From: Turneriella sp942492915
GTDB taxonomy: Bacteria; Spirochaetota; Leptospiria; Turneriellales; Turneriellaceae
DNA: 64,000 nucleotides
Reading direction: 5' to 3'
Assembly: GCA_942492915.1 (NCBI GenBank)
Contig: OW818662.1
Span: forward strand, 2,108,001-2,172,000
Shown piece after piece: positions 40,582-48,513 of the stretch (position 1 is its first letter; each line of letters opens with the position of its first letter). Under the pieces are notes generated by a model. The model did no database searches, had not been told where the DNA came from, and was given only the letters and a program-made list of their open reading frames with translations. The translations under genes and the position numbers were made by a program.

Positions 40582-41375
40582 GCCAGTAATGCTCCTTCGC
40601 GCGGCTTGACTCCGCTGCCCCCGATCTTTACCTTGATATGAGGAAATTTCTTATGCACTGAACTTACGAATTTTTCTATTTCGTCGCGCGACCTCGGAAT
40701 CGTCGCCGAAACATGTAGCTCTTCATAGTCGCCGTGACCGAGCTCTTCGACCAGTCGATCGAACGGCAAGGCGCCGCAGAATTTTCCTCCGAGGCCTTCA
40801 GACGACATCAGAACGTAATGCATCATCGCGCCTAGTTCGTGCTGGTCATCGGGAAACGCAATAAAGAGCCGGTCGCCGCCTTTTTTGCGGGTGAACCGCA
40901 GCGCTAGTTGCGACAGGTAGCCCATCATCCAGCGTGAAAACGCATGTTCTGTTGCAACGGTTATGAAACCCGATTCCCATGCCCGACCGACGAGCACCGT
41001 CTGCGGTAAGACGCGACGCTGTACGAGCGACTCTGCCGAATGCATCTGCAGGTAGGCATCGAGCTCGTGCGTCAGCACGGCAAAATCACCCTCAATCACT
41101 TTTTCGAGAAACCGCATCTCGTCATTGGAATGGTTTGCCTTCGGTGCCATTTCCAGAAGTTTTTCGCGCCCAAGCTGCATGATCGCCGCCAGCTTTTTAC
41201 CTTCTGCTAGCAGCCGGTTGATACTGAGCACGACCCTGTAATCTTCTGAAGTATAGTATAGATAGCCGTTTTCGCCGCGCTGCGGATCGAGAATCGAATA
41301 GCGTTCACGCCACTTGCGAATATTCGCAGCAGGCACATTCGTCAGTTCACTGAGTTTTTTGGCAGTGAGTCTCAT
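40578..41375 (-). CDS. carH: CarH-type MerR regulator with cobalamin-binding domain (light sensor)
   Basis: 265 residues. MerR-type DNA-binding domain at 1-70 (KKLSELTNVPAANIRKWRER), then a four-helix cap with the diagnostic W-x9-EH motif (W133, E143-H144) and a Rossmann B12-binding domain with the D-x-H-x-x-G loop (D177-H179-G182). In CarH these positions bind adenosylcobalamin, giving a dark tetramer that represses and falls apart when light cleaves the Co-C bond. The spacing matches Thermus CarH closely. The residue after W133 is Glu, where I recall Thermus CarH having the His that caps cobalt in the light state. It is the second gene of the operon it presumably controls. Confidence 0.88.
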   Translation of the reverse strand: MRLTAKKLSELTNVPAANIRKWRERYSILDPQRGENGYLYYTSEDYRVVLSINRLLAEGKKLAAIMQLGREKLLEMAPKANHSNDEMRFLEKVIEGDFAVLTHELDAYLQMHSAESLVQRRVLPQTVLVGRAWESGFITVATEHAFSRWMMGYLSQLALRFTRKKGGDRLFIAFPDDQHELGAMMHYVLMSSEGLGGKFCGALPFDRLVEELGHGDYEELHVSATIPRSRDEIEKFVSSVHKKFPHIKVKIGGSGVKPREGALLA

Positions 41376-42397
41376 GCTTTCTCAAACAGATAGTGACTCA
41401 CGTTCCACTCTTCACCGCTTCGGGTGCGAAAGAGTTCAGAGACCGCAAGAAAGAAGACCCTCCAATAGTTAATCCACCGTCTGACATGCCGTTCACCGTA
41501 GACCGCGGCAAAAATTCGTTCAATTTCATGGCGGTGCTGGTCCATATTTTTCAGCCAATGCTCGCTGGTCAGGTGATAATGCGTACCACTGTAGATACGC
41601 TGCTCTTTGAGACTGAAGCCCTTTGAAAAATATGAGAACAGAAAGTTTGAAGGCATAATGCCACCTGAAAAGAAATACCGCGACATCCAGTCGTCGCCGG
41701 CCTTGTCTTCGAACAGGTACGGAAACATACGATGCGTAAAAATATGCACAAAAAGCATTCCTTTGGGTTTCAACCACGAGCGTACGCGCGCAAACAGCTG
41801 GTCGTAGTTGCGCATGTGCTCGAACATCTCAACGGAGACAACCCTGTCGAAAGTCTGCCCCGGCTTGAAACGGTTCACATCCGCAGTAATGATCTTAAGA
41901 TTCTTGATGCCGCGCCGCCTCGCCTCAGCATCGATGTGGACCTTCTGGCTCGCCGAATTTGAAACACCGGTTATGCGCGCTTTGGGAAACTTAGCCGCCA
42001 TGTAGAGTGATAGCGAACCCCATCCACACCCCAGCTCGAGAATGCTCTGTCCTTCGGCGAGGCGCGCCATCGCAACTGTTTCGGCAAGCATGAGATCTTC
42101 AGCTTCATCGAGAGTCTCTTTCCCGGTGGGGTAATAGCAGCTGCTGTATTTTCGGTTCTTACCCAAAACCAATGTAAAAAATTCCGCTGGAATTTCATAG
42201 TGCTGCTCATTTGCCTTGTCAGTCAGAATGGCGATTTCTGATTTGCGCAGGTTCTCGATCAGGTGCATCGCCTTCGCCTGACCAAGTTCGATATTGTCCG
42301 CACTGATTTCAGCGAGCCGACGACGGTTCAACATTCGAATACCGAGGCGGATGAAAAAATCAGGCAACAACCCTTTGGCGAGCAGAGAATCGATCAT
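41372..42397 (-). CDS. CFA-like SAM methyltransferase of the coclaurine-N-methyltransferase-like type
   Basis: 341 residues, no N-terminal CFA lipid domain. SAM site ILELGCGWGSLSLYMA; downstream VVSVEMFEHMRNYDQLF, MLFVHIFTHRMFPYLFED, DDWMSRYFFSGGIMPS, SEHWLKNMDQH and a C-terminal EEWNVSHYLFEKA. These segments resemble plant coclaurine N-methyltransferase and its bacterial relatives much more than E. coli CFA synthase. It is therefore a second, distinct methyltransferase in the same operon. It is the first gene; its start codon abuts the inverted repeat at 42397-42427, and its stop overlaps the carH start. Confidence 0.85.
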   Translation of the reverse strand: MIDSLLAKGLLPDFFIRLGIRMLNRRRLAEISADNIELGQAKAMHLIENLRKSEIAILTDKANEQHYEIPAEFFTLVLGKNRKYSSCYYPTGKETLDEAEDLMLAETVAMARLAEGQSILELGCGWGSLSLYMAAKFPKARITGVSNSASQKVHIDAEARRRGIKNLKIITADVNRFKPGQTFDRVVSVEMFEHMRNYDQLFARVRSWLKPKGMLFVHIFTHRMFPYLFEDKAGDDWMSRYFFSGGIMPSNFLFSYFSKGFSLKEQRIYSGTHYHLTSEHWLKNMDQHRHEIERIFAAVYGERHVRRWINYWRVFFLAVSELFRTRSGEEWNVSHYLFEKA

Positions 42398-42427
42398 TGT
42401 CCAAGGAATTTATTAAACCTTGGACAA
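42397..42427 (-). promoter_or_regulatory. Candidate CarH operator (inverted repeat)
   Basis: Perfect 10-bp arms TTGTCCAAGG and CCTTGGACAA separated by an 11-bp all-A/T spacer, ending at the start codon of the first operon gene. The two-arm layout and AT-rich centre fit a MerR-type site overlapping a promoter. The alternative is a terminator for the upstream amidase/hydrolase gene, but there is no T run and the 11-nt loop is long. Confidence 0.5.
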
Positions 42428-42442
42428 ATCGGCAAATAAAAG

Positions 42443-44077
42443 TTAGTTCAGATTCTTTGCCTCAAGCCCATTCAATGCGCGGTCAATCTGCCACGTCATC
42501 TCGCGTATTTTTTCCGTGTGCCGATTGGCCAGCAGGACCACTGCCTGCTTCTTTGCCACGTTTATCCAGTTCATGGTGTGGTAGCCATTGAAGTTTCCGT
42601 CGTGGTAGGCAACCTGGCGCTCGGGAAATACATACCAACCGAATCCATAGCCAGTCTGCCGCGCATCGACGAACGCCCGTGGCTTCAAGAGTTTACCCAA
42701 CGCTCTTGCGTCGATCAGCCTCAGCTGCATGAGAGCGAGGTCGAAATTCCCGAGATCATCGACTGTGACTCCGACTCCACCGGGGCCTGAGGTCGCATAA
42801 GCGTAGCGAAACGCCTTGCCCTCGCCGTCGAATGCCGAAACAAGCAGCGGATCATCGGGGTTCTCTGCCACGAAATTTACCCCTGGCATTCCCGCCGGAG
42901 TAAAAACCTCTTCGCGCATAAGATCAGCGAATGGCCTGCCCGATACCTGCGCGGTCAACTCAGCGAGCAAAACATAGTTTGAATTCGCGTAGAGAAATTT
43001 TTTACCCGGCGCGCTCGCCACCTTTGTCTGTGCGGCAATCAACTTCAACGCGTCTGCGTTACTGAAGCCGGCGGCAGGTCGACCCTGTTTGTAATAGTCT
43101 TCGAGGCCCGAGGTGTGGGCCAGCAAATCGCTGACGCGCACCCCCTTCAGCAAATGGGCGAGCTTCGGAAAGGTCTTGTCAATTTTCTGATCATATGAAA
43201 TTTTTCCGCGCGCTTCGAGTCTCGCAACGGCGAGAGCCGTGAACGACTTGGCGGCCGAAGCCAGATAAAATCGATTCGCAATTGTCAGAGGCTTCCCGGT
43301 TGCCGCATCGCTCCCGAATGATTTGCGGTAGATGACCCGGCCATCGTCAATCACGAGCGCCGCGCCTGCAAAATCACCTTTCTCGACGCGTTTGCGAAGA
43401 ATGTAATCAATACGATCGGGAATCTCTGACCGATCATACGAATCGCGCAGGCCCAGATCGGCGACGCGCGCGCGCAGCGCGGCCATAAACGACTCACCCG
43501 GATCAAACTTCTCTGTGCGGTATGCACTATCCATCTCTTCCCAAATCGGTGTGTTTTCAAATCGCCGGTATTCAGAATGACCAATAAGATATTTCACAGG
43601 GTATTTTTTTGCAAGCCGGCGGATAATCATTTCATTGGCCGCAACCTGCGCAGTCGTTAGCGACTGTTCGTCGTTGCCCACGTTTTCGATTCCGATCGAA
43701 TGTCGGTTCAGGCCAATCGCGTGGCGGCCAATATGATTTTCAGGCATCAACCGGTAGATATCGCCCGCCTTACCCACAAGATAATGCACGGCGATATTCG
43801 CACCTCCCGCCTTTTTGAGCTGGCTTCGGCCGTCTTCCATCTGCTCCCGGTTCATATAGTCGTATGAAACATCGAGAGAATCCATCGCTGTATAGTGCGA
43901 CACAACCATGACGGGTAGCATCTCGAGCGATGCCTGCTTCACGCCGTAGCGGAAACTAACGTAGTCGAGCGTCTGCTGCACCCGCCATTCTGAAAACGAA
44001 ATAGGGCGATCTCGTATCGGGTCTGAGCTGCAGGCGACAGACAGCAGCGAGACGGCGGCAACAAGTCGCGGCTTCAC
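42443..44077 (-). CDS. Lipoprotein fusing an N-acetylmuramoyl-alanine amidase to a beta-lactamase-fold serine hydrolase
   Basis: 544 residues. Lipoprotein signal with Cys near 16 (VSLLSVACSS). Domain 1 (about 30-200) is an AmpD-like amidase_2: MVVSHYTAM, NHIGRHAIGLNRHSIGIENVG, YLIGHSEY and KFDPGESF give the zinc His, His and Asp ligands. Domain 2 (about 205-535) is a class C beta-lactamase/D-peptidase fold: SAAKSF (SxxK), YANSNY (YxN), YHDGNFNG (third motif). Together they could cut both the sugar-peptide link and the D-Ala peptide bond of muropeptides, but no activity is proven. The ATG overlaps the upstream S41 gene stop by 4 bp. Confidence 0.85.
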   Translation of the reverse strand: MKPRLVAAVSLLSVACSSDPIRDRPISFSEWRVQQTLDYVSFRYGVKQASLEMLPVMVVSHYTAMDSLDVSYDYMNREQMEDGRSQLKKAGGANIAVHYLVGKAGDIYRLMPENHIGRHAIGLNRHSIGIENVGNDEQSLTTAQVAANEMIIRRLAKKYPVKYLIGHSEYRRFENTPIWEEMDSAYRTEKFDPGESFMAALRARVADLGLRDSYDRSEIPDRIDYILRKRVEKGDFAGAALVIDDGRVIYRKSFGSDAATGKPLTIANRFYLASAAKSFTALAVARLEARGKISYDQKIDKTFPKLAHLLKGVRVSDLLAHTSGLEDYYKQGRPAAGFSNADALKLIAAQTKVASAPGKKFLYANSNYVLLAELTAQVSGRPFADLMREEVFTPAGMPGVNFVAENPDDPLLVSAFDGEGKAFRYAYATSGPGGVGVTVDDLGNFDLALMQLRLIDARALGKLLKPRAFVDARQTGYGFGWYVFPERQVAYHDGNFNGYHTMNWINVAKKQAVVLLANRHTEKIREMTWQIDRALNGLEAKNLN

Positions 44078-45594
44078 TTTTTGCTCATGAGTTCTGACAC
44101 AACCTCGAGACCGGTGTCACGCCCCGCTATAAAATCCGCCGGATTTTCAGCGACCGCGATATCGGGCAAGAGCCCGCGACCGGGTTTTTGCTCAGGCGCC
44201 AGCGGAGAAAAAGCCACGCGCACAATAGGTATCTCGAATAGCAGACCCGACGCAGGAAGTTTATACGTGAGCAAAATTTCGGCTGAATGGCCGTCACCCG
44301 GACTTCCCGTTTCTTCACCGACAATCACCGTTTGAGCGTTGCCGAGTCGCACAAGTCGTGCGAAGTTAACCGCAGCCGAATACGTTGCCGACCCGACGAG
44401 AATGTAGATTTTCCTGAACCCGTGCGCCTGCGGCACCGGCGTCAATTCAAGGTAGCGTGCTTCGGTGTGCCGCGTTTCAAAATAACCGTCGCGCATTTGG
44501 TCGGCGAAAGAAGACCGCAAGTGCTTTTCTGTATCGCGTACCATTGCTTCGGTCGACGCCATGCCATTGACTGCCTGAGCGTATTGTTTATACGGAATAA
44601 TGCGCGAGCGGGCGCTGCTGCGGCTACGATCTGCCACGGGCTTCGTGATGAACCATGTCGCAGCTGCAGCGGAGAACAGCATCACTCCGCCTCGATTCGT
44701 GCGCAGATCAATCACGAGATTCTCAACCCCTTTCGCTTTCGATTCCTGATGTAACAGGTTGAGATGGTTGTGCCAGCTTTCGATCGAATCGAGCTGGTTG
44801 CCCGTGGGCATGAATGTATTGATCGCGAGATATGCAGCTTTTAAAGAAGGATTAAACATCGTAAATAAAGGTTGGCCGTATTGCGTCTTTGTCGCTGACT
44901 TGCGCGGCACAAATGGACTCACTTCGGCTGTCGCCGTATTCACCACAAGATCCCGTGTTTTTTGACCGACTTTGAAACGCAGTTTCCATTCTGAAACTGC
45001 GCCCATCGCCATATAATAGACGAATGAAAAACCCTCGCTGATGCGGTAGTCGCTCCAGCGGCCCTCTGCATCTTTGAGTCCTGCTGCAGCGTGCAGCTTT
45101 TGCAGCACGGGTTCCAGGTCTTGCCCGTTGATCTGCAGAAGCTCGAAGCCCGGCCTGATCTCAAGGTATTCGCAGTCTGCAAAGGCGCGACCCCCGATAA
45201 ACTTCAAGGGGAACGGGAAAAGCGCAGACTTGAGACCGAGCTCGTCAATTAGTTCGGGTGAGAAGCCGAGGCCCGTATGGTCTACGTGTAAGCCGCGGTA
45301 ATGCGCGAGCACGCGAAGTACAAAATCCCTGACACTGACATTCTTCGCATCGCTGAACAAGGTCGGCGGCTCGCCCGAACCGATTTGCCTGAATGCCGTG
45401 GCATGCGCCTCGGCAAAAATTTTGTTCATTACCTTAAAATCACTCTGCGCTGCGGCGGCAGGTATTCCCCGGCTGCGACTATTGTCACCCGGCGCAGCAT
45501 AAAGAAGAAATGCAGAGGTAAAGAACGCCAGCAGCCGCGCCGCGGGTCGGGAAAAACCCGCAAAGCCTTGCTGCACTGCCGACGCTTTGAACAC
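44074..45594 (-). CDS. S41-family (tail-specific protease-like) secreted peptidase
   Basis: 506 residues with an N-terminal membrane or signal segment (LLAFFTSAFLLYAAPG). A typical S41 core is seen: NLVIDLRTNRGGVMLFSAAA, then the nucleophile strand ILVGSATYSAAVNFA and VGEETGSPGDGHSAEI, the last corresponding to the usual EETGG region. A short PDZ-like part precedes it (FELLQINGQDLEPVL). It is probably active in the periplasm. It is translationally coupled to the downstream amidase/hydrolase fusion, suggesting joint action on envelope peptides. Confidence 0.8.
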   Translation of the reverse strand: MFKASAVQQGFAGFSRPAARLLAFFTSAFLLYAAPGDNSRSRGIPAAAAQSDFKVMNKIFAEAHATAFRQIGSGEPPTLFSDAKNVSVRDFVLRVLAHYRGLHVDHTGLGFSPELIDELGLKSALFPFPLKFIGGRAFADCEYLEIRPGFELLQINGQDLEPVLQKLHAAAGLKDAEGRWSDYRISEGFSFVYYMAMGAVSEWKLRFKVGQKTRDLVVNTATAEVSPFVPRKSATKTQYGQPLFTMFNPSLKAAYLAINTFMPTGNQLDSIESWHNHLNLLHQESKAKGVENLVIDLRTNRGGVMLFSAAAATWFITKPVADRSRSSARSRIIPYKQYAQAVNGMASTEAMVRDTEKHLRSSFADQMRDGYFETRHTEARYLELTPVPQAHGFRKIYILVGSATYSAAVNFARLVRLGNAQTVIVGEETGSPGDGHSAEILLTYKLPASGLLFEIPIVRVAFSPLAPEQKPGRGLLPDIAVAENPADFIAGRDTGLEVVSELMSKK

Positions 45595-45598
45595 GCGC

Positions 45599-46135
45599 TT
45601 ATTTGCCTTTTACAAGTTTCAACACCCGGTCAGCGCGACCTGAGAGAGAAATAAGTTTGCTCACGAGCTCTTTGCCCTGTGTATTCAGCTCTTCACCGGT
45701 TTTGGGTCTCAGGGCGCTCATCGCCTTTTCGATCGAATCCTGTTCAGCGCGTATCGCCTTAATCTCAGAAGTCGCCCGGTTCGCGCGGTCCTTGGTGGTT
45801 TTCACTTTTGTCACTTTGTCGATCGTAGAATCGATGCCCTTCAGTTTGTACTTGATTTCGAGTACTATGCCAAGGTTTTCTTTCAGCTTATCGATTGCCG
45901 CCGCAATTTTTTCTGCTTTCTGCGTTTCGTCGCTGGCCTTTTCAGCTTCGGCAAAGATTGCCTTCGCTTCGGTTGCCTTGGCGTTCAACAGTTCTTTAAG
46001 CGCCGGATACTGTGTCGTCGCTTCTTCGAGTTCCGTCAGATTGTGCGTCCATTGGCTGGTCTGTCCAGAAACACTTTTCTTGCAAGCCCCCGCCGCGACC
46101 GCCAGTACGGCGGCAAAAATCCATATTTTCTTCAT
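45599..46135 (-). CDS. Coiled-coil lipoprotein, unknown
   Basis: 178 residues from the ATG at 46135, which has GGAG 6 bp upstream; a more upstream in-frame ATG lacks this. Lipoprotein signal KKIWIFAAVLAVAAGACKK (Cys 17). The mature part is almost entirely helical and charged (LKELLNAKATEAKAIFAEAE, DETQKAEKIAAAIDKLKENL, RANRATSEIKAIRAEQDSIE), with heptad-like Leu/Ile/Ala spacing suggesting a coiled coil. No family is recognised. The S41 gene follows it by 4 bp, so it shares that operon. Confidence 0.7.
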   Translation of the reverse strand: MKKIWIFAAVLAVAAGACKKSVSGQTSQWTHNLTELEEATTQYPALKELLNAKATEAKAIFAEAEKASDETQKAEKIAAAIDKLKENLGIVLEIKYKLKGIDSTIDKVTKVKTTKDRANRATSEIKAIRAEQDSIEKAMSALRPKTGEELNTQGKELVSKLISLSGRADRVLKLVKGK

Positions 46136-46212
46136 GTGGTCTCCTCTAGTTGAAATTCTGAGCACGTAGTCGGTAATCCACGTCCGACGTCTACTTTATT
46201 CAGCCACGGAAA

Positions 46213-47349
46213 TCAAGACACGAGCACGCGCTGCAGGCGATTACCCAGATGCGACATAATCTCGTAAGAAAAACTCTGCGAAAGCTCACCCCAATACTCA
46301 AGGGAGGGCATTCCCTCGCCGAGCAGCCGAATCGATTCGGCGCCGTCAGCCAGCCCGAGCACAATCTGGTCCATGGTGACGCGTCCCCGCAACGGAAACC
46401 GGCCAAAGGTAACCTGGTTTGAAAGCGCACGCGGTATCCCGTCGGCATAGCCGAGCGGCAGCACCGCCACAGTCTCGCTCGCGTCGGTGACATGATAGAG
46501 CGAAGCGTACGAGATACCCTCGCCCTTGAGCAACGTACGCACGCTGATCGGGGTCGCGACCAATTCGAGTGCCGGTTTGAAATCGAATCGCTCATTAAAA
46601 TCGAGGCGATCCTGCTCACTCTGGTAATAACCGTAGAATAAGATTCCCGGACGAATCATGTCGTGGTGCGTCTGCGGAAAGAAGGCGGCGCTGTACGAGT
46701 TGGCTGCGTGCAAGAGCACATGCTCGCGCTGCAGCCCCAAAAATTGCAGAACCTCGGTCGCGATGCGCATGAATCTCTCGTTCTGCGCAAGCGTGTAGGG
46801 TTCAGCCTCGGGGCCAGAATGTGGAAAGTGCGTAAAAATTCCGTCGACGCGCACGTTCTGTGCTTCTCTGAGTGCTTGCAGCACCTGCGGCACCTCCCTT
46901 TCTTGTATGCCAATGCGCCCCATTCCCAGATCGAGTTTCAGGTGGATAGATACGGGGACGCCTGCCGCGGCCTCGCTGAGCGCAGAAACCTGCCACACAT
47001 CGGTAATTGAAGCCGTGATGCGGTGCTCGACAATGCTGCGCACATTTCCCGAAAAAAAACCACCCAGGTTCATCACTGGTTTCTGCCAGCCAAGGTGTCT
47101 GAGTTCTACCGCTTCGTTGCAGTTGGCAACACCGAGCATGTCGACCTCTGCGGACTCAAAGAACGGAAATAACGTAGCCAGACCGCAGCCGTAGGCGTTG
47201 GCCTTAACGGGCAGAAGAATCTTGCTTCGCGGCGCAAGGCGGCGAAACTGCAACAGATTGTGCTGCAGCGCGCTCTGCCTGATGCGCAGCATCGGTGAAG
47301 GCACATCACCCCCGGGCTTGATGGCAACTTTTGGGTAAGCGGGGTTCAT
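46213..47349 (-). CDS. alr: Alanine racemase
   Basis: 378 residues. PLP lysine in ILLPVKANAYGCG (near residue 49), GVANCNEAVELR, HLKLDLGMGRIGI, HFPHSGPEAEPY and the second catalytic tyrosine region GISYASLYHV. Near the C-terminus PLGYADGIPRAL and GRVTMDQIVLGL are standard. It makes D-alanine for peptidoglycan. The ATG overlaps the tadA stop by 4 bp. The nearby amidase/hydrolase fusion and S41 peptidase give the neighbourhood an envelope theme. Confidence 0.95.
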   Translation of the reverse strand: MNPAYPKVAIKPGGDVPSPMLRIRQSALQHNLLQFRRLAPRSKILLPVKANAYGCGLATLFPFFESAEVDMLGVANCNEAVELRHLGWQKPVMNLGGFFSGNVRSIVEHRITASITDVWQVSALSEAAAGVPVSIHLKLDLGMGRIGIQEREVPQVLQALREAQNVRVDGIFTHFPHSGPEAEPYTLAQNERFMRIATEVLQFLGLQREHVLLHAANSYSAAFFPQTHHDMIRPGILFYGYYQSEQDRLDFNERFDFKPALELVATPISVRTLLKGEGISYASLYHVTDASETVAVLPLGYADGIPRALSNQVTFGRFPLRGRVTMDQIVLGLADGAESIRLLGEGMPSLEYWGELSQSFSYEIMSHLGNRLQRVLVS

Positions 47350-47801
47350 TGCCTGCGCATCTGAAAAAAGCGCCGCAACAGCGAAGCTGAATCCCAGTCT
47401 TCGCTGCGGTGTCGATAGAGCTGCGGCTTGTGGTTTACGTTGGGTAACGCAAGCAGCTCTTTGAGTCCGGGTGCGCGCTCTTCATCGGCCAGAAAGTGTA
47501 CCGAAGCGATTCGCGAATGGATGACTGCGCCCGAACACATCATGCACGGTTCGAGCGTGGTCACAAGATGACAATCCACCAGTCGTTCATTCTTTACAAT
47601 CGACGCGGCGCGCTCGATGACGCTGAGTTCGGCATGGCGCAAAGCGTTCGCCGACTGCACGATGCGGTTGTGGTCGCGGGCAATAATTTCATTTTTAAAT
47701 ACAATGACTGCGCCAACAGGAACCTCATTTTCACTGAATGCCAACTCGGCTTCGGCAAAGGCGGCTGCAAGGGCGTTGCGTAATATGGGCTCTTCAAGCA
47801 T
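47346..47801 (-). CDS. tadA: tRNA-specific adenosine deaminase TadA
   Basis: 151 residues from the ATG at 47801 (MLEEPILRNALAAAF); a longer frame upstream runs through the intergenic palindrome and antisense to the TetR start and is not plausible. Zinc site: ALRHAELSVIE (His and catalytic Glu) and TLEPCMMCSGAVIHSRI (Cys pair). TadA converts the wobble A34 of tRNA-Arg(ACG) to inosine. It is divergent from the TetR gene and translationally coupled to alr. Confidence 0.92.
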   Translation of the reverse strand: MLEEPILRNALAAAFAEAELAFSENEVPVGAVIVFKNEIIARDHNRIVQSANALRHAELSVIERAASIVKNERLVDCHLVTTLEPCMMCSGAVIHSRIASVHFLADEERAPGLKELLALPNVNHKPQLYRHRSEDWDSASLLRRFFQMRRQ

Positions 47802-47833
47802 CGATAACCTGCGGATTGTCTGAATCCTGAATT

Positions 47834-47865
47834 TGTCTCGTAAAGCGAAGCGGCTTTTCGAGACA
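47834..47865. promoter_or_regulatory. Probable TetR operator between tadA and tetR
   Basis: Inverted repeat with 13-bp arms and one mismatch (TGTCTCG-T-AAAGC and GCTTT-T-CGAGACA), loop GAAGCG, lying between the divergent tadA and tetR starts. Size and place suit a TetR-family site that would control one or both genes. Confidence 0.5.
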
Positions 47866-47907
47866 GGCTGTCGAACGTTAGCCGCGCACGCAGGCAACAG
47901 GGTATAT

Positions 47908-48513
47908 ATGCGCCAGGAAAAACGTAAAGAACTCACACGGGAGAAAATTCTCGAAGCCGCCAAATCGGTTTTTGCCCAAAAGGGATACGCAGGCACCAGC
48001 ATCGCCGACGTCGTCAAAAAGAGCAAGCTGGCGCGCGGTACCTTTTACCTGCATTTCCAGAGTGTTGAGCAGGTACTGAACGCACTGCTTCAGGAAATCT
48101 TCATCGATATACAGCGCTACCTTACAGACCTGCAGGTAGAGGCGCTTGACCATAAGAATTTCAAACGAGCGCTCAGCGACCTTGCAAAATCGCTGCTCTC
48201 AGTTTTTCAAAACCACCGGGAAACGGTGATTCTGCTGCTGACCACGATGAATTCTGAGCCGAAGATACGCGCGCAGACCATCTGGTTTCAAGAGCTGCTG
48301 CAGGCAACCATTCGCGTCATGCTCGACCGCGGCATTACCTCGGGCCGGCTCAAGAAGCACGACTCTGAACTCATGAGTTTTCTCGTTTCAGGCGGATTGC
48401 GCGAAGTTCTCTCACAATGGCTGTTGTACGGCCGCTACAACAAAGATATTGAAACAAAAGTCGACGAAATGATTGCCATCTACATGAATGGAGTGGAGCT
48501 AGAAGAAAAATGA
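47908..48513 (+). CDS. TetR-family regulator
   Basis: 201 residues from the ATG at 47908. The N-terminal DNA-binding helices are canonical (TREKILEAAKSVFAQKGYAG then TSIADVVKKSKLARGTFYLH). The C-terminal domain is helical. Divergent from tadA with a candidate operator between. Its stop overlaps the start of a TPR lipoprotein gene by 4 bp (ATGA), so that gene is in its operon and probably in its regulon. Confidence 0.88.
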   Translation: MRQEKRKELTREKILEAAKSVFAQKGYAGTSIADVVKKSKLARGTFYLHFQSVEQVLNALLQEIFIDIQRYLTDLQVEALDHKNFKRALSDLAKSLLSVFQNHRETVILLLTTMNSEPKIRAQTIWFQELLQATIRVMLDRGITSGRLKKHDSELMSFLVSGGLREVLSQWLLYGRYNKDIETKVDEMIAIYMNGVELEEK

